From the NCBI GenBank assembly GCA_022559845.1, contig CM040117.1:145022732-145086731 (forward strand): a DNA stretch of 64,000 bases, in the 5' to 3' direction. The position numbers and the translations under genes are program-made. How positions within the stretch are numbered: position 1 is the stretch's first letter; the number at the start of each line of letters is the position of its first letter. The notes beneath the pieces were generated by a model. That model was given only the letters and a program-made list of their open reading frames with translations, searched no databases and was not told the origin of the DNA. The DNA comes from Amorphophallus konjac. Taxonomy: Eukaryota > Streptophyta > Magnoliopsida > Alismatales > Araceae. Shown here in pieces: positions 33,843 to 44,379 of the stretch.

Positions 33843-36767
33843 ATGGCCACCTCATATCGACCTTACCAATCGGCCCACTCCATAAGTCCAAGCCACCAAG
33901 AGATGCCTACCACTAACACCCATAACTTCCCTGGCCATGTCAACTACTTCATGAAAGCCTTGACCTATGCCAATGAGCGGCTTGATAACATATCGGGCCG
34001 ACTCAACCAACTTGGAGAAAATTGGCCCGCCCCAAGGACGGACGATAGGATGGTCCCTTTCCCACTTCCCACCTTTGATGGAACCTCTCCTAGAGAATAT
34101 TTAGATTGGGAAGCTACAATGGACCAATACTTCACTTGGTATCCTATGTCCGAGGATGAAAAGGCATGGGTTGCCAAAATGCAACTTACCAAACGGGCAG
34201 AAACTTATTGGATGCAAATTATTGGGCTAAAGGTACTTAGAAGGGAAACTCCCATCACCACTTGGAAGGACATGAAGGAGCAACTTAGGGCAAAATATAT
34301 GTCCCCTTCCTACCCGGGTTATCAAAGCCCAAGGAGCACTCCCACTCCCTCAACCCCACCCGTCCAAAACCTCACCCCTAAAACCCAAGTATCTAAGGCC
34401 TCCACCTCCTCACCCAACCCCATAAGGTCCCCCACACCCCAACCAAAACCCCCTCCCCTAACCTACACTAGTCAAGCCCCTTTAACCCCCACCTCCACCC
34501 CAAACGATCCCAAGGGCAATAGACCCTTAACCGGCCCGATTCCCTCCATAAGGACCACCACTCATCCAACATTCACCACTCAAACTCAAGTGGACCCCAT
34601 GACCACCCCTCCACCTAGGCCCATAATGGCCATCACCCCCCAACCCAAAACCCCTCACCTAACCCACCTCCCGCTTCCTACACCAATCTTTCCCCAACCT
34701 AGGCCTCCTCTACTTCCCCTTCCTATCCAAATCCAAGTCCACCCTTGCCCACCACCCCAAGTGCACCATGCTCCAGCTATCACCAATTCTCCCGCCTTAG
34801 ACCTACCCAACCCATTAACACTAGGAATTGAAACCCACACACCCATCCACATGGAAATAGATGCTAGTCCCGAACAAAAACCTACCCTAGAGGAAATCCA
34901 AGAACCTCCACTTCCACCCACCTCTCCTAGTCCGGATCCTCAAAAGCCACACACCTTCACCATGAATGAAGTCATACTCCAATGGCTCAAACAAGGACCC
35001 ACCCTTCCTAGCTCACCCCCACCTCTCTCACCATTGGGATATCCATCCCAAATTGCCCCCCTCCACTCCTATCACACCACAATCCAATCCTACTATGAGG
35101 TAGAAGGTTGGGATGATCTCCTCAAGGGTTTAGAATGGCAACTAGGGTTGACTTGCTTATTGACCTTAGGAAAGGCCCACCCAAAAAGCCTTAGTCTCAT
35201 CCACCCATGTGATGGTTCTATCACCTCGGTCTTCACCATTGGTTGCTACACTAGTGACCTCCTTCTCATTCTCCCTATGGATGAAAAACCCATCATGATC
35301 CACTCCACTTCCATTGAGATCCCAAGTACCTTGATCGACTGGCCCACTAACGACCTTGGTCCAATTACCTTGAGGGAGGAGGACCCACCGTGTGAAGACC
35401 ATGTGGGCATAGAGTCTCTTCTTCTAGGAAACCCAGTCCATGACCCCTTTGATCCCTTCCTTTGGGAGTATGGGTACCCACGTGACCCACCCACATCACC
35501 CACCACCCACCCTTTCCTACCCCCACCCACCATGTTGGGCCAAGCCCACCTCATCCATGACCCAGGTTACACCATAGAAATCATGACCTTAGGCAACACC
35601 CGCCTAGAGATCAAGAAAGTGCCCCACCCCATATCCACCTACCTAGATCCCTTCGACCCTTTTGAGTGGAAGCTCAAAGGCCACCCCACCATCCCACATG
35701 AGGAAGTCATCTTTGGGAAAGGAATTCATATGTCTTGGCACATCACACCACTTGGCATGATTAGTCCGTCGGGTACATTCATCCACATCACCCACATGTC
35801 AAGTAGGAAGCATAAGTGGACCATATTTGGATGTAATGGTCCACCCTCTTTCATCATGAGTCATAAGCATGAAAGGAGCATACATGGATGTCAGGGTCCC
35901 CCAGCATTTGTCACCACCATGCATACCTATGGATGCCCCGGTCCTCCCAAATCATTCAACGTCCTCATAACATCAATGCATGATAGGTCTATATGTGGTT
36001 GTCCTGGACCACCTTTGCATACCATACATTGTCAACTCACATCGCATCATAGTGCATGGCATATGCATTCAAGCAAGTATCAAGCAACAAGCGGTGGGAT
36101 TCACAAGAAGCGAGCACAAACTCCTAAGCACCACTTTGAGTTCCAAGTTGACAACTTGGTGATGATGGCTTTGGAGTGGCTCTACTTTAGGGTCACCTCC
36201 AATCTGAGGGCACGAGGACTTGGACCTTGCCAAGATCTGAGTGGCTTTGGCAACCCAGCTTATGGGTTGGACTTTCAAATGGGTTTTGGGATTCACCCCA
36301 CTTCCCATGTGGCGGATCCGGCACCCTCTAAGGGCACCGCGGTGGATCCTAGTGAGTGTCTTGAGCCTACACCTATCCTTGTGAGAGACACCCTCGGAGT
36401 GCCACCACAAACTAGCCCGAGAGCCCGACGTCAGCACATGGCGGCAATACTAAGCAAAGCAAGATCTCTTTGCCAGCCTAAGGGTGTGTCCGAGCCACTT
36501 TGTCGAGTGGAAGCACCGTTCCTCGGCTATGGACATGGGTCGAGTTTGGAGAACAAGGTTCGCCCGGAACTGCGTTTGGGATGCTACTTCCCCGGTGGAC
36601 CCATACTCGACAGGGTCGAGTTTTCCCAACCCCGGGGGTATGATGGGGACATCCCTTGCCCCTCCACATTTTCTGAAGCTCGGATTGATCGTCGGTGTAC
36701 GCCATTATGTTCCTCATGTGTTTGTGAGTCGAGTCATGTAATTTTCTTATTTTTATTTGAGTCTTAA
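33843..36767 (+). CDS. B1 ORF: Gag, conserved unknown region, GCxGPP repeats, integrase C-terminal remnant
   Basis: The ORF is open from 33795; I prefer ATG 33843 (MATSYRP), the start shared with B2 and B3. It gives about 974 residues and ends inside the 3' LTR. Order: Gag core (about residues 60-165), Pro/Thr-rich region (to about 390), conserved region (about 400-650: SYYEVEGWDDLL, GSITSVFTIGCYTSD, several DPFDPF words, FIHITHMSSRKHKW), four GC-type GPP repeats (about 660-725: CNGPPSF, CQGPPAF, CPGPPK, CPGPPLH), then an integrase C-terminal module (FEFQVDNLVMM, YGLDFQMGFGIHP). The chromodomain region is present but out of frame (open in another frame at 36484-36741). A 2.9-kb frame kept open without any enzyme suggests selection on the protein or very recent origin. 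Confidence 0.85.
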   Translation: MATSYRPYQSAHSISPSHQEMPTTNTHNFPGHVNYFMKALTYANERLDNISGRLNQLGENWPAPRTDDRMVPFPLPTFDGTSPREYLDWEATMDQYFTWYPMSEDEKAWVAKMQLTKRAETYWMQIIGLKVLRRETPITTWKDMKEQLRAKYMSPSYPGYQSPRSTPTPSTPPVQNLTPKTQVSKASTSSPNPIRSPTPQPKPPPLTYTSQAPLTPTSTPNDPKGNRPLTGPIPSIRTTTHPTFTTQTQVDPMTTPPPRPIMAITPQPKTPHLTHLPLPTPIFPQPRPPLLPLPIQIQVHPCPPPQVHHAPAITNSPALDLPNPLTLGIETHTPIHMEIDASPEQKPTLEEIQEPPLPPTSPSPDPQKPHTFTMNEVILQWLKQGPTLPSSPPPLSPLGYPSQIAPLHSYHTTIQSYYEVEGWDDLLKGLEWQLGLTCLLTLGKAHPKSLSLIHPCDGSITSVFTIGCYTSDLLLILPMDEKPIMIHSTSIEIPSTLIDWPTNDLGPITLREEDPPCEDHVGIESLLLGNPVHDPFDPFLWEYGYPRDPPTSPTTHPFLPPPTMLGQAHLIHDPGYTIEIMTLGNTRLEIKKVPHPISTYLDPFDPFEWKLKGHPTIPHEEVIFGKGIHMSWHITPLGMISPSGTFIHITHMSSRKHKWTIFGCNGPPSFIMSHKHERSIHGCQGPPAFVTTMHTYGCPGPPKSFNVLITSMHDRSICGCPGPPLHTIHCQLTSHHSAWHMHSSKYQATSGGIHKKRAQTPKHHFEFQVDNLVMMALEWLYFRVTSNLRARGLGPCQDLSGFGNPAYGLDFQMGFGIHPTSHVADPAPSKGTAVDPSECLEPTPILVRDTLGVPPQTSPRARRQHMAAILSKARSLCQPKGVSEPLCRVEAPFLGYGHGSSLENKVRPELRLGCYFPGGPILDRVEFSQPRGYDGDIPCPSTFSEARIDRRCTPLCSSCVCESSHVIFLFLFES
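36631..36640 (+). other. Polypurine tract region of B1
   Basis: cccgggggta directly precedes the 3' LTR start tgatgggg. The same decamer precedes the 3' LTR of B2. Confidence 0.65.
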
Positions 36768-38885
36768 ACATGTAATTTTCCCTTTATTGAGTCATGTACC
36801 TAGGTTAGAAAGTCATTTTCCTAAGTCTTGAAGTCATTATGTTGGTTTGATAGGTTAATGGGCCCAATTCATTGGGCTAGGCCCAGGGGCGCCCCTCCCT
36901 TGGACTGTTTGGTCATTAGTTAGTTTGTCAGGGTCAGTTTGGTCTTAGAAAAGTGTGGGGTCTATAAATAGCCCCACCCCTCTCTCATTTGTAACAATGA
37001 TGCTTGAATATTGAATCCAGAAAATTTCCACACCTTCTAGTTCCCTCTCAATATCTCCCTCTCTCTCTCTCTTACTATCACTCTCTCTAAGTGGGTTGTG
37101 CCCCCTCTCTCTCTCCTCCCCACCCCAATTTCGAAATTCATTCTCTCTCCTCCCCATTCACCCCTCATTAAGGCCCCTTCCCCTTACCCATGCACTCATT
37201 CAATTCCCCCTCCAACCCCTAGGTCGAAACCCCTTCTCCTAGGCACCTTTCCACTCTCCCAAGCAACCCTCCCTCTCCCCAAGACTGAAAGAGCCCTTCC
37301 CTAGGCCAAATTTCAAATTTCCCTCTCCCTAGGGCTGTGCCCTTTCATCTCCCCACCTCCCTAACCACCCAAGGTCGCACCCCCCCTTCCCCATCCACCA
37401 AATAACCCCTTGTTCATGCCCTTCCCCATACCCTCTCCTCCACCTATTCTGTCCCTGTTGCAGGTTTCAGAAAAGCAGTGATTTGCAGAGGCAGCCACGA
37501 CAATCTCTCAAAGATTCAGATTGCAAGGCCTACATTGTTGGAATCGTCTGCGAGTTAGCTTTCCAACGGTGGTGGTCTCGCCGGCATCCGAGTTCGGAGC
37601 TGTCCGGAGGAAAGTCATCTTCAACGACTGCGCAATCTGTCCCATACTGAAGGCCAGAGCGATCTTGGAAGTTGTTCAGCGGCCAACCTTTGAGGAATTC
37701 GATCACGCTTCCTTCTACAAAATTCTTGTTCGTCTAGTCCTCCATCAGTAGCAGAAGGAACGACGCCAATCTCCCGCCCGAGCTATTTGTTCTGAATTTC
37801 TTCGCCGGAGTGTGCAGTCTGCCCCCTGCAGGTCCAAGTTCGACCTGTCTTCACTTCTCCAGCCACCATTCTCCTCTCCGACCTTGGATTGTGGCCCCGT
37901 CAATTTTTGCTCAAAGCTACTCCAACCAAGATTGCGTCACCGCCAGTTTCGTTCGATTTGGAGTTCGGGAGCAACTGCAGTGCCTTCTGCAATCCACTGT
38001 ATTAGTTCTGCATCAGTCAGAGACAGAGTGTTGCTATCCTGCTCTAGTCGCCGGTCCGATCAGCCCCGAGTTCCAGAGCTTCCCAAAAAAAAGCATCATC
38101 CTCGGCCAGTTGGGGAACTTTTGGCACCGGTTTCATCAAATTTGGAGCTCGGTTGAGTCCGTGGCAGCATCTTCATCGACAACCTGTTCAGAAAAACTGA
38201 AGAGTGGCAGAACCGGCGAAGCTTGGAGAGTCGGCGTTCTCTTCATAATTTCCCCACCCCGCTTGGCCGGCTGAAGGCCCCTCCCTATGTGGAGGTAATC
38301 TTGGTTGTAATAAGTCTAACTCCCACCCCAAGAGCCCCCCTCCTGCGAGAGGTGTAGTTCATGTAATAATATTTTTGCAGGTTTTGAAGCGACACCGACA
38401 CGGCTTGCGGGCGCAAACCCTTGCCTCCCCACTCGCCCCCGTCTTCGGCCGGAGTCGGCGTCTTCACACCAGCAAGGTGAGCCTCGGTCCCCCTTTCCTT
38501 GCTGGTTAATATCATTTGCTTAGCTTAGTATTGTTGCTTTGCTGCGTCGGACGGAGAGCGAGGGCCCAGCCCAAATTTCCGATCACGTGAGTGTCCATCG
38601 CGAGCGAGTTGTGAGCGAGCCATTTCAACCCACACCCATGGTGTGACGGCTGCCTGTAAGTGGGCATCCCTGGCCCAATTGGGGTTCTCCCCAAGCTTGC
38701 CAAGCACCGGAGCATCATTGTCCCACCCCGGACCCTCTCCATTATCGTTTAGTTGTCCACGGGCACAAGTGTGCACCAAGCGAGTGAGCCGCTCGAGTGG
38801 TATCATCGCCAATTTGCTTGCTTGCAATCTTAGGTCCAAGGGTCATATTGTCTTGTGGTCATCACCCCAAGGTGGTGTCACATCA
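36641..38885 (+). mobile_element. Element B1, 3' LTR
   Basis: 2,245 bp ending gtgtcacatca, followed by the ttaga duplication. In the patch near 37500-37585 it resembles the B2 LTRs, unlike the B1 5' LTR. Confidence 0.92.
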
Positions 38886-39972
38886 TTAGATGTCGACGAA
38901 ACCACCTCGCCTGGAAAGCTATCTGGACGACCTTTCCAGAGATATAGGCTTTGCCACCAGGAGGATCAGGGAGAGGCCGGATACGAAGCGACTTTCAGGA
39001 CCAAAACCTGCAGCCTACGACCTGCTACCTGGAACTACAACCTTTCAAGAATAAAGGGAGTGGAAGGGGGTTAGCACAGCATGTGAGTGATGGCTGAAGG
39101 TTTGGGGAGAGGGGAGGGACATGGCTAGGGTTTCCAGGAGGTTTAGGAGTGGTAGGGATGGATGGAGAGGGGGGCTGGAACTGCTAGAGGTGGAGATGGG
39201 GGAGTGGGTGTGCACAAGAGAGAGGGTGAGTGGGAGAGGAGGTGGGGGGCGAACTTGGCTGAGTATGGGGGCTGGTTAGGGTGACCAGGAGCTGGTATGG
39301 GGGAGGAGAGATAAGAGGGATATTCAAAAATGGCCTTGGGAGGGACCCCTTCAGCCTTGGGAGGGTGGGGAGGTGCTTTGGGAAGTGGATGGGGTAGGTG
39401 GTGTTTGGAGGGTGGGGTTTTGATTGGTGTAGGATACCTTGGGGCTGGGGTGGAGTTATGGGAGTGGTGTGGGGACTTGGGAGGAGTTATTGGGGAGGGG
39501 AAGAGAGAGAGAAAGTGGGTGGGAAGTGAGGAGAGAGAGAGGGGGGCGAACTCTTCCCCTTGGGAGAGATAGAGAGGGGGGGAATGGGGAATTCTTTGGA
39601 GAGAAGTGGATGGAGGATTTTGTTTCATTCACTAATGCATCAAAGGTGTGTACATGTGTGGGAGAGGGGCCTATCTATAGGCAACCACTCTTTACATGAC
39701 CAAAATAACCTAGACAATAAGATAAAAGACTCAACTTGTCCTAGACTCAATCTATTAGGCCCAAAACTATGGTACTAAGGCCCAATTAAGCATAACAAGA
39801 GAAATGGACTAGAACAACATGACTCAATAAAGGAAAATACATAAGATAGGACTCAATAAAATGAAAATACAGAAGATGAGACTGAAGCTAACATGTGTAG
39901 ATCATAGTCGGTCTATATCAAGAATGTGCAGGCGACCCGAGCCAGAGGGAGTGTCGTGAGATGTCCTCATCA
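38886..39972 (-). mobile_element. Element B3, 5' LTR, outer part
   Basis: The B3 LTR resumes after B1 and runs to its outer end cctcatca. It matches 3834-4919 of the left LTR. The TATA block present at 4619-4626 is changed here (tatctata near 39672). The purine-rich ORFs around 39143-39628 are repeat-derived. Confidence 0.88.
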
Positions 39973-40140
39973 TTGCCATTTGAGCTTAAGAGCTAAGCGT
40001 GTTGTGTGTGAGTATTGACCCAAGGTTAAATTGTTAAGACTGAAGAATGAATTAGAGATTTTGATCTTTCAAGCCTCTCCTGGCTCGTACTCCACACCAG
40101 CATCTCTCTCTCTCTTTCTTTTTTTTCTTTTTTTTTTGAC
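39973..40140. other. Junction segment between B3, E and D
   Basis: The first five bases are the right-hand B3 duplication (ttgcc). The rest is probably the continuation of E interrupted by B3, or the 3' untranslated end of D. It ends in a CT/T-rich run (40107-40138), which on D's strand is an A/G-rich run directly after the integrase stop. No 3' LTR of D is visible here, so D is truncated. Confidence 0.5.
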
Positions 40141-41343
40141 TTAGGGGTAGTATTTCTTAAGATACAAGACATTCCAAGGGTAAGCTAGCTCTTCCCCTTC
40201 AGCATTAACCAGTTTATAAGCATTACCAATATAAATTTCTTTTATCACATAAGGCCCGTCCCAGTTCAGCTGGAGCTTTGAGCAGGGTCCATCAAGTTTT
40301 ACAAAAATTCTCTTAATTACCATTTTACCAAGTTTGAATTTTCTCCCAATTACTTTCTTCTGATAAAAATGCGAGAGCCTATTTTGACAAGTTCTCGCAT
40401 GTTCGGTGGCGGCCAGGCGCTTCTCATCTAAGAGTTCCAATTGTGCAAGGTGGGATTCACGTCGTTCATCAATGGAGAGCTCCTTGTCTAGTTGTACTAT
40501 AAGAGAAGGTATCAGGATCTCATATGGGACTACCGCCTCCATTCCATAAATGAGGGCGAAAGGAGTTTGCCCAGTGGGAGTACGAATAGAGGTACGGTAG
40601 GCCCATAGAGCTTCAACAAGTTTCTCTGGCCAATCCGCAAATTTGTTAGCCTCACATGTTTTCTTGATTATCTTGATTAGGGTTTTATTTGTTGCCTCTG
40701 CTTGCCCATTACCTTGTGGATAATAAAGAGATGAATGATGCAATGCAATATTATACATGTTGCGGAGGTCTTGAAGCTCTTGAGAGATAAACTGTGGCCC
40801 ATTGTCAATGATGATGGAGCTTGGAATGTCGAACCTGGCGATGATGTTCTTCATTATGAATTTTCACATGGTTGACGCTTTAATCTCTGCATAAGCTTCC
40901 GCTTCCGCCCACTTGATAAAGTACTCCGTGGCCGTCAGTATGAATGATTTTGGTTTAGTGAGGAGGTTCGCATCACCAACAGGTCCGATGATATCAAAAG
41001 CCCACATGGAGAAAAGCCATGGGGAGGACATAGGATGGAGTGAAGAAGCAAGAGAATGAATCTTGTCGGCATGCAGGTGGTACTTAACACACCTTTGAAC
41101 ATAGATAGAGCAGTCCTCTTCTAGAGTTTGCCAATAGAAACCTAGCTTAAGAATCTTCTTAGCTAACATCTGGCTATTGACGTGACTCCCACAGACTCCT
41201 GAATGTGCCTCTTCCACAATCTTCCAAGCTTCGTCATCATCGAGGCACCTGTGAAGAACACTAGTGAGACCTCTTCTATAGAGCACGCCTCCAACCAGAG
41301 TGTATCTTTGGGCGACACTCCTGATAGCTTTCTTCTCTTCCAC
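40141..41343 (-). pseudogene. Element D integrase
   Basis: Two ORFs in the same frame (41343-40864 and 40854-40141) are separated by one TGA at about 40861. The zinc-binding part has its histidines (EAHSGVCGSH), but where a CxxC pair is expected it reads CVKYH, so the second cysteine is lost. The DDE residues can be read: D in WAFDIIGPV, D in IIDNGPQF and E in GQAEATNK. The C-terminus ends with LYLKKYYP, the usual end of Tat integrases. The stop and the lost cysteine make it inactive. Confidence 0.85.
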
Positions 41344-41416
41344 CGTGGCCTCTTCAGGATAAGTCTGATCTTGACAATATTTGGCAATATCATAATACCA
41401 TGCCTTTTCTCGTCAT

Positions 41417-41975
41417 CTAATTCTCTTCTAGATCCAACAACATGACCTCTTTATTTTCAATGATTTCTCCTTCCTTAACCTTCTTGAGCAACTCCTCCTT
41501 AACCCTAAGGAACCCAGGATCCTTAATAGAAAGAGAGAAGCGTCTATGAATGATGATGGAATGGAAGTTTCTTCCAAGAGGAAAGGATAAAGAGGAGGCG
41601 AGTGATGCAGGAGCATCAGCTAAGATGTTTTGGTTGCGAAGAACATGGCCAAAGATCAGTTTAGAGAAAAGCTTGGCATAAGTAAATGTGAGTTCTTGGT
41701 AGGGTTTAAGTTTAAGATCAAGCGTGCGGCACTTGGTTAGCACCTGGCGCAGAATAAGCTGACTATCACCTACAATCCGCAATTACGTGACACCATATAG
41801 ATGGGCGGCCTCAAGTCCGGCCAAAAGAGCCTCGTATTCAGCTATATTATTCGTAACAGGAAATGCAAGCTAAAAGGCGTGTGGAATGGTGACTCCCTCG
41901 AGTGATAGGAGAACAATGCCGATACACTTTCCATGAGAATTCAGAGCTCCATCAAAATGTAGCGTCCACATCGAA
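41417..41975 (-). pseudogene. Element D second (archaeal-type) RNase H
   Basis: Minus-strand reading shows FDGALNSHGK, then AEYEALLAGLEAA and GDSQLILRQV, the D, E, D arrangement of the extra RNase H of Tat elements. It closes with NILADAPASLAS. Two stop codons (about 41871 and 41784) interrupt it. The domain lies between RNase H and integrase, as expected for the lineage. Confidence 0.75.
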
Positions 41976-42115
41976 TCGGGCTAATTGACGGACATTAGGT
42001 CCTCATCTGGAAACTCTGAGCGAACGTGGTCGAATCGAGGGAGAGGGTGCTGAGCAAGATGTTCTGCTATGGCATAGTCTTTAATTACTTTTTGCTGAAT
42101 GTAAGTGATATCGAA

Positions 42116-42550
42116 CTAAGAAAGGAATCTTTGCCATCGTGCCAATCTATCAGTGAGAACATATTTTTTGAGAAGGAATTTGATGGGATTCATGCGAGTA
42201 ATGAGATAGACTTCATGAGCTAAGAAGTAGTGCTTCAGTTTCTGCACCACCCAGACAAGAGCAGCACAAGTTTTCTCCATAGCCGTATACTTCTGCTCAT
42301 AGGGGTTGAGGAGCTTAAACAAGTAGTAGGCTACCCTCTCCTTACTTTCTTCATCAACTTGCACAAGGACAACACCTACTGAGTCCTCCAGGATAGAAAT
42401 ATAATGAACAAGCGGTTTATCTGGAACCGGGGGCCTCAAGACAGGAGGATTAGCCAAATAATCCTTCAATCTGTCAAAATCCGTCTGGCACTTGTCGTCC
42501 CAATAAAACTTGACTCCCAGCTTGGTGAGCTCGTAGAATGGCCTACACCT
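42116..42550 (-). pseudogene. Element D RNase H
   Basis: Contains a degenerate first strand (ISILEDSVGVVLVQVDE), the MEKTCAALVW helix and a KLKHYFLAHEV block. The aspartate expected in the following strand is replaced (ITRMNP). It joins the RT region through a frame change near 42555. Confidence 0.8.
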
Positions 42551-42559
42551 TTGTGAGTG

Positions 42560-43570
42560 TTAGGAGACAAATCGGCGAATAAATTGCAACATCCCAATTA
42601 ATCCTCGAACTTCCTTCAAATTCCTGGGAGGTGGTATATCTCTTATTGCCCTCGCCTTGGTGGGATCAATCTCGATACCCCTTTTGCTAACAATGAATCC
42701 AAGTAATTTCCCTAACAAGACACCAAACACGCACTTCTTAGGATTCATTTTCAATTGATATTCATGCGCTCTTTGCAAAACCTTGGCTAGAACCTTAGGA
42801 TGCTCAATCCTTGTCCTTGATTTCACTACCAAGTCATCAACAAATACCTCTATATATATGTTGACCATGTCATGAAAAATAGTCATCATGGCCCTCTGGT
42901 AGGTGGCTCTGGCGTTCTTAAGTCCAAATGGCATGACCACATAACAATAAGTATCCCAAGGTGTAGTGAAAGAAGCCTTCTCTTGATCCTCTTCAGCCAA
43001 GCGAATCTGATTATAACCAGAGAAGCCATCCATAAAGGAGAGAGTCTCGAACCCTGCCATATTATCAATCAAACATCTATGTGAGGAAGGGGGAAGTCAT
43101 CCTTGGGACACGTGCGATTAAGGTCCCGGAAGTCTATGCAAATCCTTACTCTTCCATCTTTCTTCATTACCAGGACAATGTTAGCCACCTAATTTGGATA
43201 GAGGACAACCCTAATGAATCTAGCCTTATAGAGCTTATCAACCTCTTCTTTCATCTTTAATGCCATATGCGGGTGGAAACGTCTTAACTGCTGCTTGACT
43301 GGGACGGAACCTAGCTTAAGTGTTAGACGATGTTCAACAAGCACAAGATCTAGACCCGGCATGTCCTCGTAACTCTATGCAAACGTGTCCTTATATTCTT
43401 GGAGAACATGAATAAGTGCCTCTTCTTCAGATGGCAGCAAATTTTTACTTATGAGGACAATCCTAGGGTTTTTCTCGGTCCCCAAGTTAATTTCTTTGGT
43501 AGGTTCTTCTACTGAGACTGACGGTTCATCAAATCTCCTCATACCACTAGCAAATGCGTCAGTCTCATAC
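42560..43570 (-). pseudogene. Element D reverse transcriptase
   Basis: The part from 43072 to 42560 is open and includes SFMDGFSGYNQI, VVMPFGLKNA and FVDDLVVKS, the catalytic motif. Upstream, RDLNRTCPKDDFPLP can be read after a frame change near 43075, and another stop lies near 43190. Further upstream is the usual pre-RT segment, with FDEPSVSVEEP near 43530. A LINE tail is inserted at its outer edge (43571). Confidence 0.83.
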
Positions 43571-44345
43571 TTTTTTTTGATAGGTAATGGTATAATGCTT
43601 GTATTATATGGTAAAAATGTACATCAAAGTCTGCAAAGCAGAACTACAGAGCTGAGGACCACACAGGCTGTGGACCCAGAGCTTAAGAAGAAAATAAAAT
43701 GAATCTATCAAAAACATTTTTTGCCCTTCGAGTCATTTTTTCCCTTGCAACTCCATGCAACTTCTTGCATCTTCTAGAATTTGGATAAGAATTGTAGATT
43801 TGGGGGTGGAAGAGTCATCAAAGATTCTCTTACATCTTTCTTTCCACAGTTTCCATATGGAAATGCGAATCAAAATTCTTGCAAATTTGATTAACTCCCC
43901 TGAATTCTGAAATTGGGTTTGTAGAAGTTGAAATTCCTTGGTCAATCCAATGCTCGGCCTTCTATGCAAATTAAACCTTAGTAAAAATATGTCCCCATAC
44001 CCAGCTAGTATAAGTGCATCCAAAGCAGAGATGGTCTTGGTTGTCTCTTCCCTGATTGCAAAGAGGACATTTGCTAGGTAAATGAAAGCCCTTTTTTGAA
44101 GGTTTTCAGAAGTGGGCAGTTTATCGATGATAGCTTTCCAAGCAAAGTGAGAAGCTATATTTGAAGTTGGGTTAGCCCAAACCCATTCGTAATAGGGGAA
44201 ATTTTCTCCTTTCTATCGAATCTCCTCCCAAATGTGACTAACCTTATTTATTTGGATATTATTCTTCCATAAGATTGCATCGGATTGACCATTATGGATT
44301 TGAACTTGCTGTATAATTTCCCACAGATCTGCCATTTCCCTTGAA
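43571..44345 (-). mobile_element. 5'-truncated L1-type LINE tail inserted in D
   Basis: On the minus strand this reads the C-terminal zf-RVT part of a plant L1 reverse transcriptase: HFAWKAIIDKLPTSENL, then CPLC, DH and CFGC, with WVWGHIF after it (about 44155-43985). A further ORF (44023-43733) continues with SIWKLWKERCKRIF. It ends in a 3' tail with a short A run (43571-43578 as T on the plus strand). The 5' limit, about 44345-44400, is approximate, and I found no clear target-site duplication. Confidence 0.75.
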
Positions 44346-44379
44346 AGTGCTGTTGGTAGCACCCACTATCCTCCTAAGA

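Larger units (their letters stand above)
31501..38885 (+). mobile_element. Element B1: non-autonomous Gag-chromodomain element
   Basis: A 7.4-kb element has LTRs starting tgatgggg and ending cacatca, an iMet PBS, one long ORF and a PPT. It lies in the 5' LTR of B3, a related but distinct subfamily. It has no protease, RT, RNase H or integrase core, so it must depend on an autonomous chromovirus. Confidence 0.92.

Noticed and set aside
33843..36767. Full integrase in the B ORFs
   Set aside because: Only the C-terminal module is present; no zinc-binding domain or DDE core can be read in any frame.
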